NCBI RefSeq assembly: GCF_000737765.1
Contig: NZ_JPRI01000002.1
Span: forward strand, 62,001 to 126,000
Direction: 5' to 3'
Source of the DNA: Chryseobacterium vrystaatense
GTDB taxonomy: Bacteria > Bacteroidota > Bacteroidia > Flavobacteriales > Weeksellaceae
DNA length: 64,000 nucleotides
Made by a program: the position numbers and the translations under genes. Shown piece after piece: positions 8,691-16,068 of this stretch (position 1 is its first letter; each line of letters begins with the position of its first letter). The notes beneath the pieces were generated by a model. That model searched no databases, had not been told where the DNA came from, and saw nothing but the letters and a program-made list of their open reading frames with translations.

Positions 8691-9276
8691 TTAAAAATTT
8701 CTTTCGCCCTGTTTTTTCCAAATTTCCAAGGCTATTCCGGTGCGATAGAAAAACTTTTCATCACCCCAATTCTTTAAAGCATCGGCTCCAAACTGCATAC
8801 TTCCAAAAACAATGAGGAACTCTATTCCTTCGGTCTTCTTGTCGGAGAATGAACTCCGGCCGATTTCACTAAGCGCGAAAAAAGTCGGCCTTCTTGCTTT
8901 CCAGGATGTTGTTCATCTGTAAGAACACTGCGATGAAGCAGTCTTCATCCTCGATCAGCTGATAATCTCCTTCAATCCAAAGCTGTTCTACAATCATAGC
9001 TACAGCTTTACTCATTCCATTGGAACCGATGGCTGTAAGATAGTCGCCCAGGTCATCTGCTTTAGGGGGTCTCAGAACAGCAAGGAAGTCATCCACCTTC
9101 AAATAAATAAGGTCTCTGTTGCCGTACTCTTTTTTCCACTCATCAAGTTTTTTTGCTGTATATCTTGCCTCAAAAGGACTAAGATCTTTTACTGCATCTT
9201 TTTTGGTTTCCTTAGTCTTTTTTTCTTCTTTAGATTTTCTGTTATTGAAAATTTCCTGTAATTTTTCGTTTGCCAT
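8691..9276 (-). CDS. Frameshifted tail assembly chaperone (G-GT-type fusion product)
   Basis: The chaperone gene ends in frame 0 at 8869, but a run of six T (on the minus strand, 8883-8878, context GAC TTT TTT CGC) allows a switch into a frame that stays open for 61 more codons to a TAA at 8691-8693. That frame starts ALSEIGRSS and ends KKQGERNF. It has no good start codon of its own near its beginning, and it closes three bases before the tape-measure gene. Reaching it needs a -2 slip (Phe-tRNA moves back on the T run) or a +1 slip (TTT to TTC); a -1 slip meets a stop within about 20 codons. The longer product would be about 195 residues. Tail chaperone pairs made by frameshifting are established for many phages. 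Confidence 0.75.
8869..9276 (-). CDS. Tail assembly chaperone, short form
   Basis: 135 residues. It is very Lys/Glu-rich at the N-terminus (residues 5-30, KSKEEKKTKETKKDAVK), then a helical domain with an RYTAKKLDEWKKEYGNRDLIYLK segment and a hydrophobic GMSKAVAMIVEQLWIEGD helix. It ends at a slippery T6 run right before the stop (ESKKADFFRA). The location between tube and tape measure and the overlapping second frame mark it as the tail assembly chaperone. These proteins coat the tape measure and recruit tube subunits, and they are absent from the finished particle. Confidence 0.75.
   Translation of the reverse strand: MANEKLQEIFNNRKSKEEKKTKETKKDAVKDLSPFEARYTAKKLDEWKKEYGNRDLIYLKVDDFLAVLRPPKADDLGDYLTAIGSNGMSKAVAMIVEQLWIEGDYQLIEDEDCFIAVFLQMNNILESKKADFFRA
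8877..8886 (-). promoter_or_regulatory. Candidate programmed ribosomal frameshift site
   Basis: Minus-strand sequence GACTTTTTTC, with frame 0 read GAC TTT TTT CGC GCT TAG. Two Phe codons on a homopolymer precede the frame 0 stop by two codons. The open extension lies in the +1/-2 frame. Both routes join the same 61-codon extension and differ by one Phe. I did not find an obvious stem-loop immediately downstream by eye, but the following 40 bases are unusually GC-rich for this genome. Confidence 0.65.
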
Positions 9277-9299
9277 TTTATTTTTGTTTAGTGATTAGA

Positions 9300-9737
9300 T
9301 TAGATCATTCTTCTGCTCATCGCGATGTACGGAAGGGTAACTTCTCTGTTTTTAGCGCCCTGTTCCATTTCGAAACCGTCTTCTGTAAACTGAACTCCTG
9401 AAGTCACTATGGTGTTAATTTTCTCGCCCGGTCTTTTCTTGTAAGAAATTGTAATGACGATAAGCTCGTGCGGAACTTCTGTGATATCCTCATACCCTGC
9501 AGCCTGTGCTGCCTTGTTCAGTGCATCTGCTTCAAAACCTAAAAGTTTGATATTTCCTTCGTATTTTGTATTACCTTTCATGATATCAATAGGCTCGTTT
9601 CCAGAACCGTAGATATGCTCAGATTCTACTGTTTTTTTGGTACTGAAACCTTTAAGTCCCTTGATTACTTTCGATAATAATTTCACTTCAAAATGAGACC
9701 ATGCACATTCTGATGATGTAATATTAATATTAGCCAT
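9300..9737 (-). CDS. Tail tube protein
   Basis: 145 residues. A beta-rich small protein directly downstream of the sheath gene (9 bases), the fixed place of the tube gene in contractile tails. It has an opening ANINITSSECAWSHFEVKLL, a loop with VESEHIYGSGNEPIDIMKGNTKYEGNIKLLGFEADAL, where Tyr-Gly-Ser-Gly-Asn-Glu-Pro is typical of tube proteins of this class, and a C-terminal GAKNREVTLPYIAMSR strand. Tube subunits stack as hexamers inside the sheath. No tube chaperone or cleavage motif is visible. The call is supported by context and by this strand/loop pattern. Confidence 0.8.
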   Translation of the reverse strand: MANINITSSECAWSHFEVKLLSKVIKGLKGFSTKKTVESEHIYGSGNEPIDIMKGNTKYEGNIKLLGFEADALNKAAQAAGYEDITEVPHELIVITISYKKRPGEKINTIVTSGVQFTEDGFEMEQGAKNREVTLPYIAMSRRMI

Positions 9738-9745
9738 GTTTTAAA

Positions 9746-10906
9746 TTAAATTGTTTTTGTTAATCCCATGTTCAGTACAATCCACGTCATATAGCCCAAT
9801 GGCTGAATCTGGATCTGTTTGTTAAGGGTATTTGTGTTGATAAGGTCCTGATCCAGAGAAATCAATACCTGTGCTCCGCTGATCTGTCCTGCCATATTAT
9901 TCAGAAGCTGTGCTCTCGTCATCTCTTCCAGGTACATCGCATCTACTTCGTTCAGTTTTCCGTCCGGAGTTAATCTTACTGATGTTTCCAGGAACGGTGT
10001 ATCGGCAGCGGTAGAAATTCTCTGAGCCTTGTCGATCAGTCTTCCGTGAACCAAAATTCTGAAATCGTCTGCTCCGGCCATTCTGTCTACACTGAAATAA
10101 TATCCAGCTGCTCCTTCTCTTGTGTGGAAAGTGATGAAACCTGCATCTGTAAAATTATCTAGTTCTTCCACTGAATATTCGTCTACTTTTTTGCTTCCGA
10201 TATAAGCTTCTGTAATGCTCAAGGCTCCGTTTTGTCCGTCACCGATCTTTACGTGAGCAGGATATTTACAAGCTCTTGCTAAAACCAGCGCTACTGATGC
10301 AGAACCGTCTTTTTTCGAACCTCCAAGAACGACTCCTGCGAAAGAATTTTCAGCCGTTTTAGGCTCAAAATCAGAGATTGCAGAAGCATCTTTTATTCTT
10401 CCTTCGATAAACATTCTTACCGGTTTGTTAATAGACTGCTGGTATTCACCCAATGCGCTTGAAGCAATTAATGCATCTTTTACATCCTTGTCCAGAAATC
10501 CTGCAGGAGATACATACGCTGCATCCGGTTTTCTACATATTCCTACCAGATTAACCCTTCCGTTGGAAGCGCCAAGAAGTCTTTTTACCCCTTCATTATT
10601 GGTAGTTGTTACTGCATCCTTCATCGTTGTGGTATCTTTTGTTCCTAAGATCCACAGTTCCTGGCTACCGCCAAGCTCCTGATAAAATTCATTGATTACC
10701 TGAAACAAAAACGGCTCGTCCTGTTCTGTGTAACCTTTTTCTTTTGCGTCTGCCGGTGAGTAAACTCTTTGTACTGTACCAATATTATTGGGTTTGTAAG
10801 CAGTTCCCACGATCCCTGCAACGCCGTCGATTACCTGAATCTGACGAAGTAAGTTGCCTGAGGCCACATTCGCTTTTACTTTCGGTGTTCCATTTCCTTG
10901 TGACAT
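9746..10906 (-). CDS. Contractile tail sheath protein (DUF2586-like)
   Basis: 386 residues. The sequence matches Bacteroidota sheath proteins of the DUF2586 type: an N-terminal strand region (VIDGVAGIVGTAYKPNNIGTVQRVYSPADA), a central alpha/beta domain with ELWILGTKDTTT and VNLVGICRKPDAAY, a protruding segment rich in Gly and Ser (FAGVVLGGSKKDGSASV), and the C-terminal arm (LISLDQDLINTNTLNKQIQIQPLGYMTWIVLN) that reaches into neighbouring subunits. It shows that this prophage encodes a contractile machine. It is the first gene of the tail block; 89 AT-rich bases separate it from the lysis genes upstream. Confidence 0.85.
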   Translation of the reverse strand: MSQGNGTPKVKANVASGNLLRQIQVIDGVAGIVGTAYKPNNIGTVQRVYSPADAKEKGYTEQDEPFLFQVINEFYQELGGSQELWILGTKDTTTMKDAVTTTNNEGVKRLLGASNGRVNLVGICRKPDAAYVSPAGFLDKDVKDALIASSALGEYQQSINKPVRMFIEGRIKDASAISDFEPKTAENSFAGVVLGGSKKDGSASVALVLARACKYPAHVKIGDGQNGALSITEAYIGSKKVDEYSVEELDNFTDAGFITFHTREGAAGYYFSVDRMAGADDFRILVHGRLIDKAQRISTAADTPFLETSVRLTPDGKLNEVDAMYLEEMTRAQLLNNMAGQISGAQVLISLDQDLINTNTLNKQIQIQPLGYMTWIVLNMGLTKTI

Positions 10907-10995
10907 TTTTTAATTATTTTTTAAAAAGTTGTTGTACATATTTTTTTGACTCAGAAATCCTTTTTCTGTTCGTTTTTTATTTCTTTAAATGATAT

Positions 10996-11508
10996 TTAAA
11001 TGATTCTGTTCCATCTAATAAGCAGGACAAGAGCGAACAGGGCGAGTACACCAAGAAAGATTCTTCCGAGCCATATCTGTGTGGTCTGAAACCATGACAA
11101 AGCTTTTTCTTTGTATATAGGTTTTTCAATGTAAATAGGTGTTTGCTCGTGTTCTTTGATATAGGTTTCCCGCCATGTTTTAAATGACTCCTGTGCCTGT
11201 TTGTAACATTCTATGGATAGATTTCCCTGAGTCAGCGAAACTTTAGGTTTCATTAGCCCGCTTTCAGATCTATCATTTCTATTTTCTTTTACCTTAGCTT
11301 CTTTCAAAACAGGTTGCCCGTTGATGCATTCTATAAAAGCATGGTAATAGGTGCTGTCTGCTTCAATTCTGAAGATTGTATCTTTAACAACTGTGTGGAC
11401 TTCCCGTGTTTTTTCTATGACCACCGGTTCCTGAGGCTTCCTGTTTGCACAGGAAACCAGAACCAGCAAAACAAAAAATAGCGTTATGAAGAAAACAAAT
11501 TGTTTCAT
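10996..11508 (-). CDS. Candidate unimolecular spanin (lipoprotein with C-terminal membrane anchor)
   Basis: 170 residues. The N-terminus is a lipoprotein signal: charged start, a hydrophobic core, and lipobox LVSC with the modifiable Cys at about residue 20. The middle is periplasmic and polar/charged with extended Pro and Glu/Lys stretches. The C-terminus has one membrane segment (about residues 148-165, IFLGVLALFALVLLIRW) followed by a short basic end. An outer-membrane lipid anchor plus an inner-membrane C-terminal helix in one protein is the architecture of u-spanins such as T1 gp11, which fuse inner and outer membranes at the end of lysis. It directly follows the endolysin gene (one base apart). 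The function is inferred from topology and context; sequence similarity to known spanins is not evident. Confidence 0.6.
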   Translation of the reverse strand: MKQFVFFITLFFVLLVLVSCANRKPQEPVVIEKTREVHTVVKDTIFRIEADSTYYHAFIECINGQPVLKEAKVKENRNDRSESGLMKPKVSLTQGNLSIECYKQAQESFKTWRETYIKEHEQTPIYIEKPIYKEKALSWFQTTQIWLGRIFLGVLALFALVLLIRWNRII

Positions 11509-11509
11509 G

Positions 11510-11968
11510 TTAATATTTTAAATAGCCCTTAATGGTGTTTAAAGCTCTTTTTCTACGGCAAACCTTGATACCTTCACGGCTTCCGTTATCATTGGTGTTG
11601 CCTTCTATGGTATAGATATACTGCCCGTCAACTTTTTCTACAAAACCTGTGTGGCCCAAACCTTTCCCAAAATCCATAATAAAAACAGCGCCTTCAGAAG
11701 GCTTTGAAGATTTCTTTTCTTTGGGAGCATTATTCCAGGCATACAGTACACCTCCTGTTTTAATGGCCGTATTGGGTAATTTTTTCTGTTTTGAAGCTTC
11801 ATTAAAACACCAGTATACAAATGCCATACACCAGCTTGCAGGGAAATTGATTCCTACTGATGAAAGATAATTTTTAACCGGAATTCCCCAGTTGGAACCT
11901 AATGGCTTTTCTTCCTGTCCTATTTGGGTAATGGCGGTCTGTAGTGCCGCTATTGATAGTGAATCCAT
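11510..11968 (-). CDS. Phage endolysin with CHAP/NlpC-type cysteine peptidase domain (TIGR02594-like)
   Basis: 152 residues with no signal peptide. A single CHAP-like domain fills the protein: catalytic Cys in ASWCMAFVYWC (about residue 43), the YAWNNAP region, catalytic His in GKGLGHTGFVEKV (about residue 105), and the polar residue in TIEGNTNDNGSREG (about residue 121). Such enzymes cut peptide or amide bonds of peptidoglycan. It is the first gene of a lysis pair with the candidate spanin. No holin gene was recognised nearby, so export to the cell wall is unexplained. Its upstream 220 bases separate it from a divergent plus-strand gene. Confidence 0.85.
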   Translation of the reverse strand: MDSLSIAALQTAITQIGQEEKPLGSNWGIPVKNYLSSVGINFPASWCMAFVYWCFNEASKQKKLPNTAIKTGGVLYAWNNAPKEKKSSKPSEGAVFIMDFGKGLGHTGFVEKVDGQYIYTIEGNTNDNGSREGIKVCRRKRALNTIKGYLKY

Positions 11969-12188
11969 ATTAATATATAAGGGTTGTGTCTGATTTCTGA
12001 GTACAAATTTCTAAAACCCGGCGCCGGTTTGAAAATAAGCGCGCAAGGATTGCACAGCTTTTTTCATAAGCGCTGTTTTAAGCTCAATTTTGTATCATGA
12101 AATAGTGTAAGCGGGAAGTAAAATAACTGGCCTCTTGTTGTATGCTATTGAGAAACAGAAATAATTTGAGAAACTATAATTACTATTT
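11969..12188. promoter_or_regulatory. Divergent intergenic region between lysis genes and a plus-strand gene
   Basis: This 220-base region separates the leftward late block from the only rightward gene in the phage body. It contains a GC-rich palindrome near 12013-12030 (AAACCCGGCGCCGGTTT) and a second partly palindromic stretch with ATAAGCGC twice around 12035-12085. Both stand out from AT-rich surroundings. It is the likely site of the late promoter for lysis and tail genes and of a promoter for the divergent gene. I see no clear TAnnTTTG box for either, which would fit control by a phage activator. Confidence 0.4.
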
Positions 12189-12734
12189 ATGGAAGAATAT
12201 TTTTATGTACAATTGGTATTAGACCTTCAGGAAAGAATTGCCCAGGAGGTACCCGAAATACAATATATAGATCAGCAGCTGGGACAGCTTGAGAATGTTT
12301 CCGGAACACAGACCCCGGTGATTTACCCTGCCCTGTTCATAGATTTCCCGGAAGCGGTCTATGATGTGGATTTCCCGGAAGCTTCCTATTCCGAAATGTC
12401 TGCCAACGGACAATTGGGAACCATTCCGATATCATTTCAGTTGGTAGCTAATGATGATCACCTAACCTGGCATCAGGCTCCTGTAGAAGAACGAAAAAAA
12501 GGATTGGATTATTTAAGAATCGAACAAAAATTATATCAGGCACTTCAGGGCTGGAGCATGGATTATTTTTCGCCACTGTCAAGAACACAGGCAAAGAGTA
12601 CAAGTAAAAAGCATATAGGATTTAAGGTAAGAGAATTGATGTTTACAACCCAGTATGAGGATTTTTCTGCAAGTCCTGAAGAAACCCGGGGGAATATCTA
12701 CCGTTACAGTTTCAATCCGATAACCCCAACCTAG
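12189..12734 (+). CDS. Tail terminator-like phage protein on the opposite strand
   Basis: 181 residues. An N-terminal helix (YVQLVLDLQERIAQEVPEI) leads to a beta region with TQTPVIYPALFIDFPEA and LGTIPISFQLVANDD, then a helix (YLRIEQKLYQALQGW) and a C-terminal strand (KVRELMFTTQYEDFS). This alpha/beta outline resembles gpU/Mu gp37-type tail terminator (completion) proteins, which hexamerise on the end of the tail. In Mu-like phages such a gene sits just upstream of the sheath; here it lies two genes away from it but points the other way, converging with the early block (overlap of 4 bases at 12731-12734). I did not recognise a named family with certainty. Confidence 0.5.
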   Translation: MEEYFYVQLVLDLQERIAQEVPEIQYIDQQLGQLENVSGTQTPVIYPALFIDFPEAVYDVDFPEASYSEMSANGQLGTIPISFQLVANDDHLTWHQAPVEERKKGLDYLRIEQKLYQALQGWSMDYFSPLSRTQAKSTSKKHIGFKVRELMFTTQYEDFSASPEETRGNIYRYSFNPITPT

Positions 12735-12934
12735 AATAAGGTAAGCTGGGTTTCCTCCTTGGGAATCACCATTCCTTTGATGTTCATCCATTGTCTGTAG
12801 GACAGGTGAATGTTGTATTTCGGAAAAGTATGTCTTACAATTTTTGTATCCGGTACATCAGAATGCTTGTGTGCATTATAAACATTTATAATGTACCGGG
12901 CACGTTTGATGTAATTTTTATTGTTGTAAGACAT
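12731..12934 (-). CDS. Small basic early-region protein
   Basis: 67 residues from ATG at 12934 (a longer frame to 12988 is open, but its first residues look random). It is rich in Asn, Lys, Arg and His (SYNNKNYIKRARYIINVYNAHKH) and has no recognised family. It is the last gene of the early block and converges with the plus-strand tail gene. In Mu this position holds late transcription activators, so a DNA-binding role is possible, but no HTH is clear. Confidence 0.45.
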   Translation of the reverse strand: MSYNNKNYIKRARYIINVYNAHKHSDVPDTKIVRHTFPKYNIHLSYRQWMNIKGMVIPKEETQLTLF

Positions 12935-13020
12935 TACTACAAAATTAAAGTGTCTTTTTGTACGAGTCAAGGCGATTTTCGGGCACAAAAAAAGCTATGG
13001 ATATCCATAGCTTTTGGTAT

Positions 13021-13239
13021 TTAGAGGAGTGGTGGCTTCTTTTGAAACTCCTTTAGGGCAATACTTTTCATGGTGTTCAGAACATTGGGCTCTTCCTGGT
13101 TAATGAGTGCATAAGTTTCATAATGAGGATAATCCCTCAGCTCTGTACTTATTTCCAGAGTGATTATGGTATACCCTTTCTTTTCCAGGGCTTCTTTTAC
13201 TTCGTTACTGCTGTACCAGTGACCGTTTATTTTAATCAT
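13021..13239 (-). CDS. Small early-region protein, unknown function
   Basis: 72 residues from ATG at 13239, which follows 34 bases after the preceding gene. Starts MIKINGHWYSSNEVKEALEKKGYTI, where a Tyr-Ser-Ser-x-Glu-Val-x-x-Ala-Leu helix suggests a small HTH-like or winged fold, then strands and a helical C-terminus. The family is not recognised. Part of the leftward early operon of the Mu-like phage. Confidence 0.5.
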   Translation of the reverse strand: MIKINGHWYSSNEVKEALEKKGYTIITLEISTELRDYPHYETYALINQEEPNVLNTMKSIALKEFQKKPPLL

Positions 13240-13273
13240 GTTTACATTGAATTTATAAGATGTTGAAATGGGA

Positions 13274-13603
13274 TTACTGCAGCTGCCTGTGAAGTTCATT
13301 TTTCATCATCAGGACTGCATTGGTTTCATAACTTCCAAAATCGTCCGGAAAATAAATTTCGTATTCTTTTAGAAACTGCCAGAGTGCATCCGCTTTATAA
13401 TAAGGAAGCCTGATGATGAAGGACCTATCTTTTTGTCTTGTTTTTACCGCTTTCTGCAGCAGTTCCGTTCGGAGTTCCATACAGATGGAGATACTGCTTT
13501 TCCTGTTTCTGGGCTGCGTATTGAGGTTCAGTAAATCCAGGATCTGCATGGTGCTATTGAGAACGCTGAGCTTACTGTTGTCTAAGGATAAAAGGAGTTT
13601 CAT
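13274..13603 (-). CDS. Early-region protein, unknown function
   Basis: 109 residues. An initial hydrophobic strand/helix (KLLLSLDNSKLSVLNSTMQILDLL) is followed by a polar loop and a C-terminal region with RSFIIRLPYYKADALWQFLKEYEIYFPDDFGSYETNAV. An internal Met at residue 19 is an alternative start. It lies between the DUF3164 gene and the 72-residue gene with spacings of 7 and 34 bases. No family recognised. Confidence 0.45.
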   Translation of the reverse strand: MKLLLSLDNSKLSVLNSTMQILDLLNLNTQPRNRKSSISICMELRTELLQKAVKTRQKDRSFIIRLPYYKADALWQFLKEYEIYFPDDFGSYETNAVLMMKNELHRQLQ

Positions 13604-13610
13604 TGGTTTC

Positions 13611-14240
13611 TTAATAGGAAAAATTCAGATTAATACCTTCCCACTCATTGCTCTCATTCTTTTTAAAAAAGGAGATATAATCTTTGCTTAATGAAAAGCT
13701 GTAGCTTTCCTTTAACAATCTGATCCCTTCTCTCCAGTTTTCATCATCAAAGCGGTCTTCCATGCTGTAGAGCTTCTGAACCAGAAGGATATCCAGAGCT
13801 CCGTTTTTACGTTCCAGGAGAGACATAATGAGATCCTTCGTATCCGGTTCGCCGTGATATTTTGAGGTTAAAAAATCAATGATATGTTTTTCTGCCTGAT
13901 GGGATCTTTCGTCAAAAATTCCTTTTCCCTGTCTTTTGTATTGAATTTTAAAATTTTCGTCTTCGATTTTAAAGTTTCCTTTTCCGTCCTGATGTCTTTT
14001 ACTGTAATCTTTTAAAAGATCGAAAAGCGATCCTAAATCTGAAAAGGCTTTGGTCTTAAAGTCCTGAATCTGCGCAGAAATCCGGTCTGCTGCAGGTGCC
14101 AGATCATTGATAACTGATTTTTTTAAGCTTTCATATTGGGTGCGTTTTTCTTCACGTTTACGGGCTTCTTTCTGTTTTCTTACGTTGAGTTCCGCTTCTA
14201 GTTCTTCAATGGACATTATTTTTAATGTTTCTGTAATCAT
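13611..14240 (-). CDS. DUF3164 family phage protein
   Basis: 209 residues from ATG at 14240. The N-terminal third is a charged coiled coil (EELEAELNVRKQKEARKREEKRTQYESLKK). The rest follows the DUF3164 pattern: a FKIEDENFKIQYKRQGKGIFDERSHQAEKHIIDFL core, DLIMSLLERKNGALDILLVQKLY, then DDENWREGIRLLKESYSFSLSKDYISFFKK. DUF3164 proteins are regular members of the early region of Mu-like phages; their biochemical role is not established. The longer frame to 14306 overlaps the preceding gene more and is less likely. Confidence 0.75.
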   Translation of the reverse strand: MITETLKIMSIEELEAELNVRKQKEARKREEKRTQYESLKKSVINDLAPAADRISAQIQDFKTKAFSDLGSLFDLLKDYSKRHQDGKGNFKIEDENFKIQYKRQGKGIFDERSHQAEKHIIDFLTSKYHGEPDTKDLIMSLLERKNGALDILLVQKLYSMEDRFDDENWREGIRLLKESYSFSLSKDYISFFKKNESNEWEGINLNFSY

Positions 14241-14287
14241 ATTTCTTGTTTTTTTGGTGTGTTTACTGGTATTGATTTTACTGGTTT

Positions 14288-14497
14288 CTAATAGGGAGAT
14301 TCCCACTGAAGCTGGTTGATAATCCTCAGTTTGATCTGAATTTTCCCTTCCACATCTTCAGGAACCGCATAATGTGTTTCGTTCCAAATAGAGCTGATTT
14401 CTTTATGAATAAACATTCTGTCGAAATCGGTAAGGTACTTTTCCCCATAGCTGTCGTACTGCAGCGCAATTATTAGTATATTTTCTCTTGTATTCAT
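14288..14497 (-). CDS. Small early-region protein
   Basis: 69 residues from ATG at 14497, overlapping the end of the RecA-fold ATPase gene by four bases, which suggests translational coupling. It has a hydrophobic start (ENILIIALQYDSYGEKYLTDFDRMFIHKE) and a C-terminal segment with VPEDVEGKIQIKLRIINQLQWE. No family recognised. Confidence 0.5.
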   Translation of the reverse strand: MNTRENILIIALQYDSYGEKYLTDFDRMFIHKEISSIWNETHYAVPEDVEGKIQIKLRIINQLQWESPY

Positions 14498-15126
14498 TGT
14501 TCTTGGTTTTGAATTGTTGTTCCCCAATAGAGGTTTGCTTTTTCTTCGTTAATATGTATTGTTCCACCGGGACATCTTCCTGAAATAATAGCTTTCAGCC
14601 CTTCTGCCTGGATGATGATTTTGGATAATTTTCTCCAGATGTTTCCCAGCGCACTGTCCGGCAGTCCTTTTTCTTCATGGCTCACAAAAATGATGAGCTT
14701 GTTTTTGTGTTTTTCTTTAAGTTCCAGCACCATTTTTCTTGTGATTTCATCACGGTACACCGTTGTATTGTCGATAAAAATGATTTTTGGACATTTCCTT
14801 GATTCAAATTTTTGGTTTAATTCGTCCCAGGGCATATAATCCAGAAGTTTAAAATTCTTATCTGTATCGGACAGTCCCGCTGCAACCATTGCTGCGATAA
14901 TGTCTTTTGAAAATCCTTCTTCTGCTGATACGTACAGTACTTTTCCGAATCCGGTGAGGTATTTGGCCAGCATCATGGCAAACGTGGTTTTTCCATTTTT
15001 TTCGGCACCTCCGAGGTACCAGAATCCGGCTGTCTCCGGCTGTCCGAATGCAGCCTGCCACAATCCTTTGAATTCAAACTGTTTAAAAACGATCGATAGC
15101 GCCTGTTTTACTGATATTGATTTCAT
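14494..15126 (-). CDS. RecA-fold P-loop ATPase of the transposition module
   Basis: 210 residues. Walker A is GGAEKNGKTTFA (about residues 38-49) and Walker B is KIIFIDNTTV (about residue 115), with a following EEKGLP loop. The layout is of a minimal RecA/DnaB-like ATPase without additional domains. It overlaps the MuB-like gene by four bases (ATGA), so the two are probably coupled. Mu itself has no such protein, whereas Bacteroidota Mu-like elements often carry a second ATPase here. A role in replication or target handling is inferred from position. Confidence 0.65.
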   Translation of the reverse strand: MKSISVKQALSIVFKQFEFKGLWQAAFGQPETAGFWYLGGAEKNGKTTFAMMLAKYLTGFGKVLYVSAEEGFSKDIIAAMVAAGLSDTDKNFKLLDYMPWDELNQKFESRKCPKIIFIDNTTVYRDEITRKMVLELKEKHKNKLIIFVSHEEKGLPDSALGNIWRKLSKIIIQAEGLKAIISGRCPGGTIHINEEKANLYWGTTIQNQEQ

Positions 15127-16049
15127 GATCTGCTGATATTTACAAGAGTTTTCAAATATCTTAAGGACCTGATCTTTCCATCTTCCTGGCCTTTCCTGAT
15201 CTTATAATAGGCATCAGTTTTCACCATACAGCTCCGAATCACCTCATTTACGGTTGTTTTATCTTCAAGGTTCACGTAGGCTACATCTCCAATGAGTTTG
15301 GTGTAAAATTTCTTCCGGTCTTCAGGACCTCTGGGAACCAGGCTTACAAAATCATCCGAAAAGCGGCTGAATATTTCAGCAAAACCAACCTTGTGATTGT
15401 TGATGCCTTTTGTAATCTTGGCTCTAAGACCATCTGCCCCGATCATAAACCAGGCACAACTGTCTACGGTATCATTCATAATACCCTTCAATTCTAAATA
15501 TGCGCTGTACTCAAGGTCTCCGGCTTCGTCTATGCATACAAAAGGATTTTCAAGAATATTCAGAGCATATTTTACATTTTCAAGAACCTCATGGTATTTT
15601 CCTTTGGTTCCGCATCCCAGGGCCAGGGCCAGATGCCTGATGAATCTTACTTTTGTGTGGGTTTGCGAAGCATCTACGTAAAAAGCATTTTTCATTTGTG
15701 AAATAATGGCTTTTGCGCATTCTGTTTTCCCGATTCCACAATCGTCCACCAGGATCATAGAACTTTTGGACTTTTGACAGAAAATGAAACTCTCATACAT
15801 CTGTTCGTAGACTTCGGTTCTTGCAAACTTCCAGCTGTTCTTATTGATATCCACCTGGAATTTTCTTCCTATATTAAGCCATTCGCCGGCAGATAATACT
15901 TTGTCGGTTTCGCCTTTCTTTATTCTGCTGTATACTGAGCCGCTTATATTTAAAGTCTTCGCGAAAGCTGAATCGGTTCCCCCGAAATTATTCCGGTACT
16001 TCATCATGGCTTCCCGGATTTGGTGTTTTAGTTCTTTAGTGATCTCCAT
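15123..16049 (-). CDS. MuB-like AAA+ ATPase, target selection and transposase activator
   Basis: 308 residues from ATG at 16049, 19 bases after the transposase stop. An N-terminal HTH-like region (residues ~12-70, AFAKTLNISGSVYSRIKKGETD) precedes the AAA+ domain: Walker A DDCGIGKTECA (about 112-122), Walker B PFVCIDEAGD (about 172-181), sensor 1-like WFMIGADGL, and an Arg-rich region (AEIFSRF) compatible with an arginine finger. This is the layout of MuB, which coats target DNA and delivers it to the transpososome. Frames reaching 16142 overlap the transposase gene and are unlikely as the start. Confidence 0.85.
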   Translation of the reverse strand: MEITKELKHQIREAMMKYRNNFGGTDSAFAKTLNISGSVYSRIKKGETDKVLSAGEWLNIGRKFQVDINKNSWKFARTEVYEQMYESFIFCQKSKSSMILVDDCGIGKTECAKAIISQMKNAFYVDASQTHTKVRFIRHLALALGCGTKGKYHEVLENVKYALNILENPFVCIDEAGDLEYSAYLELKGIMNDTVDSCAWFMIGADGLRAKITKGINNHKVGFAEIFSRFSDDFVSLVPRGPEDRKKFYTKLIGDVAYVNLEDKTTVNEVIRSCMVKTDAYYKIRKGQEDGKIRSLRYLKTLVNISRS

Positions 16050-16068
16050 ATTTTCTATTTTGTGTTTG

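Noticed and set aside
10907..10995. Holin gene between sheath and spanin
   Set aside because: The 89-base gap has no frame able to encode a membrane protein.
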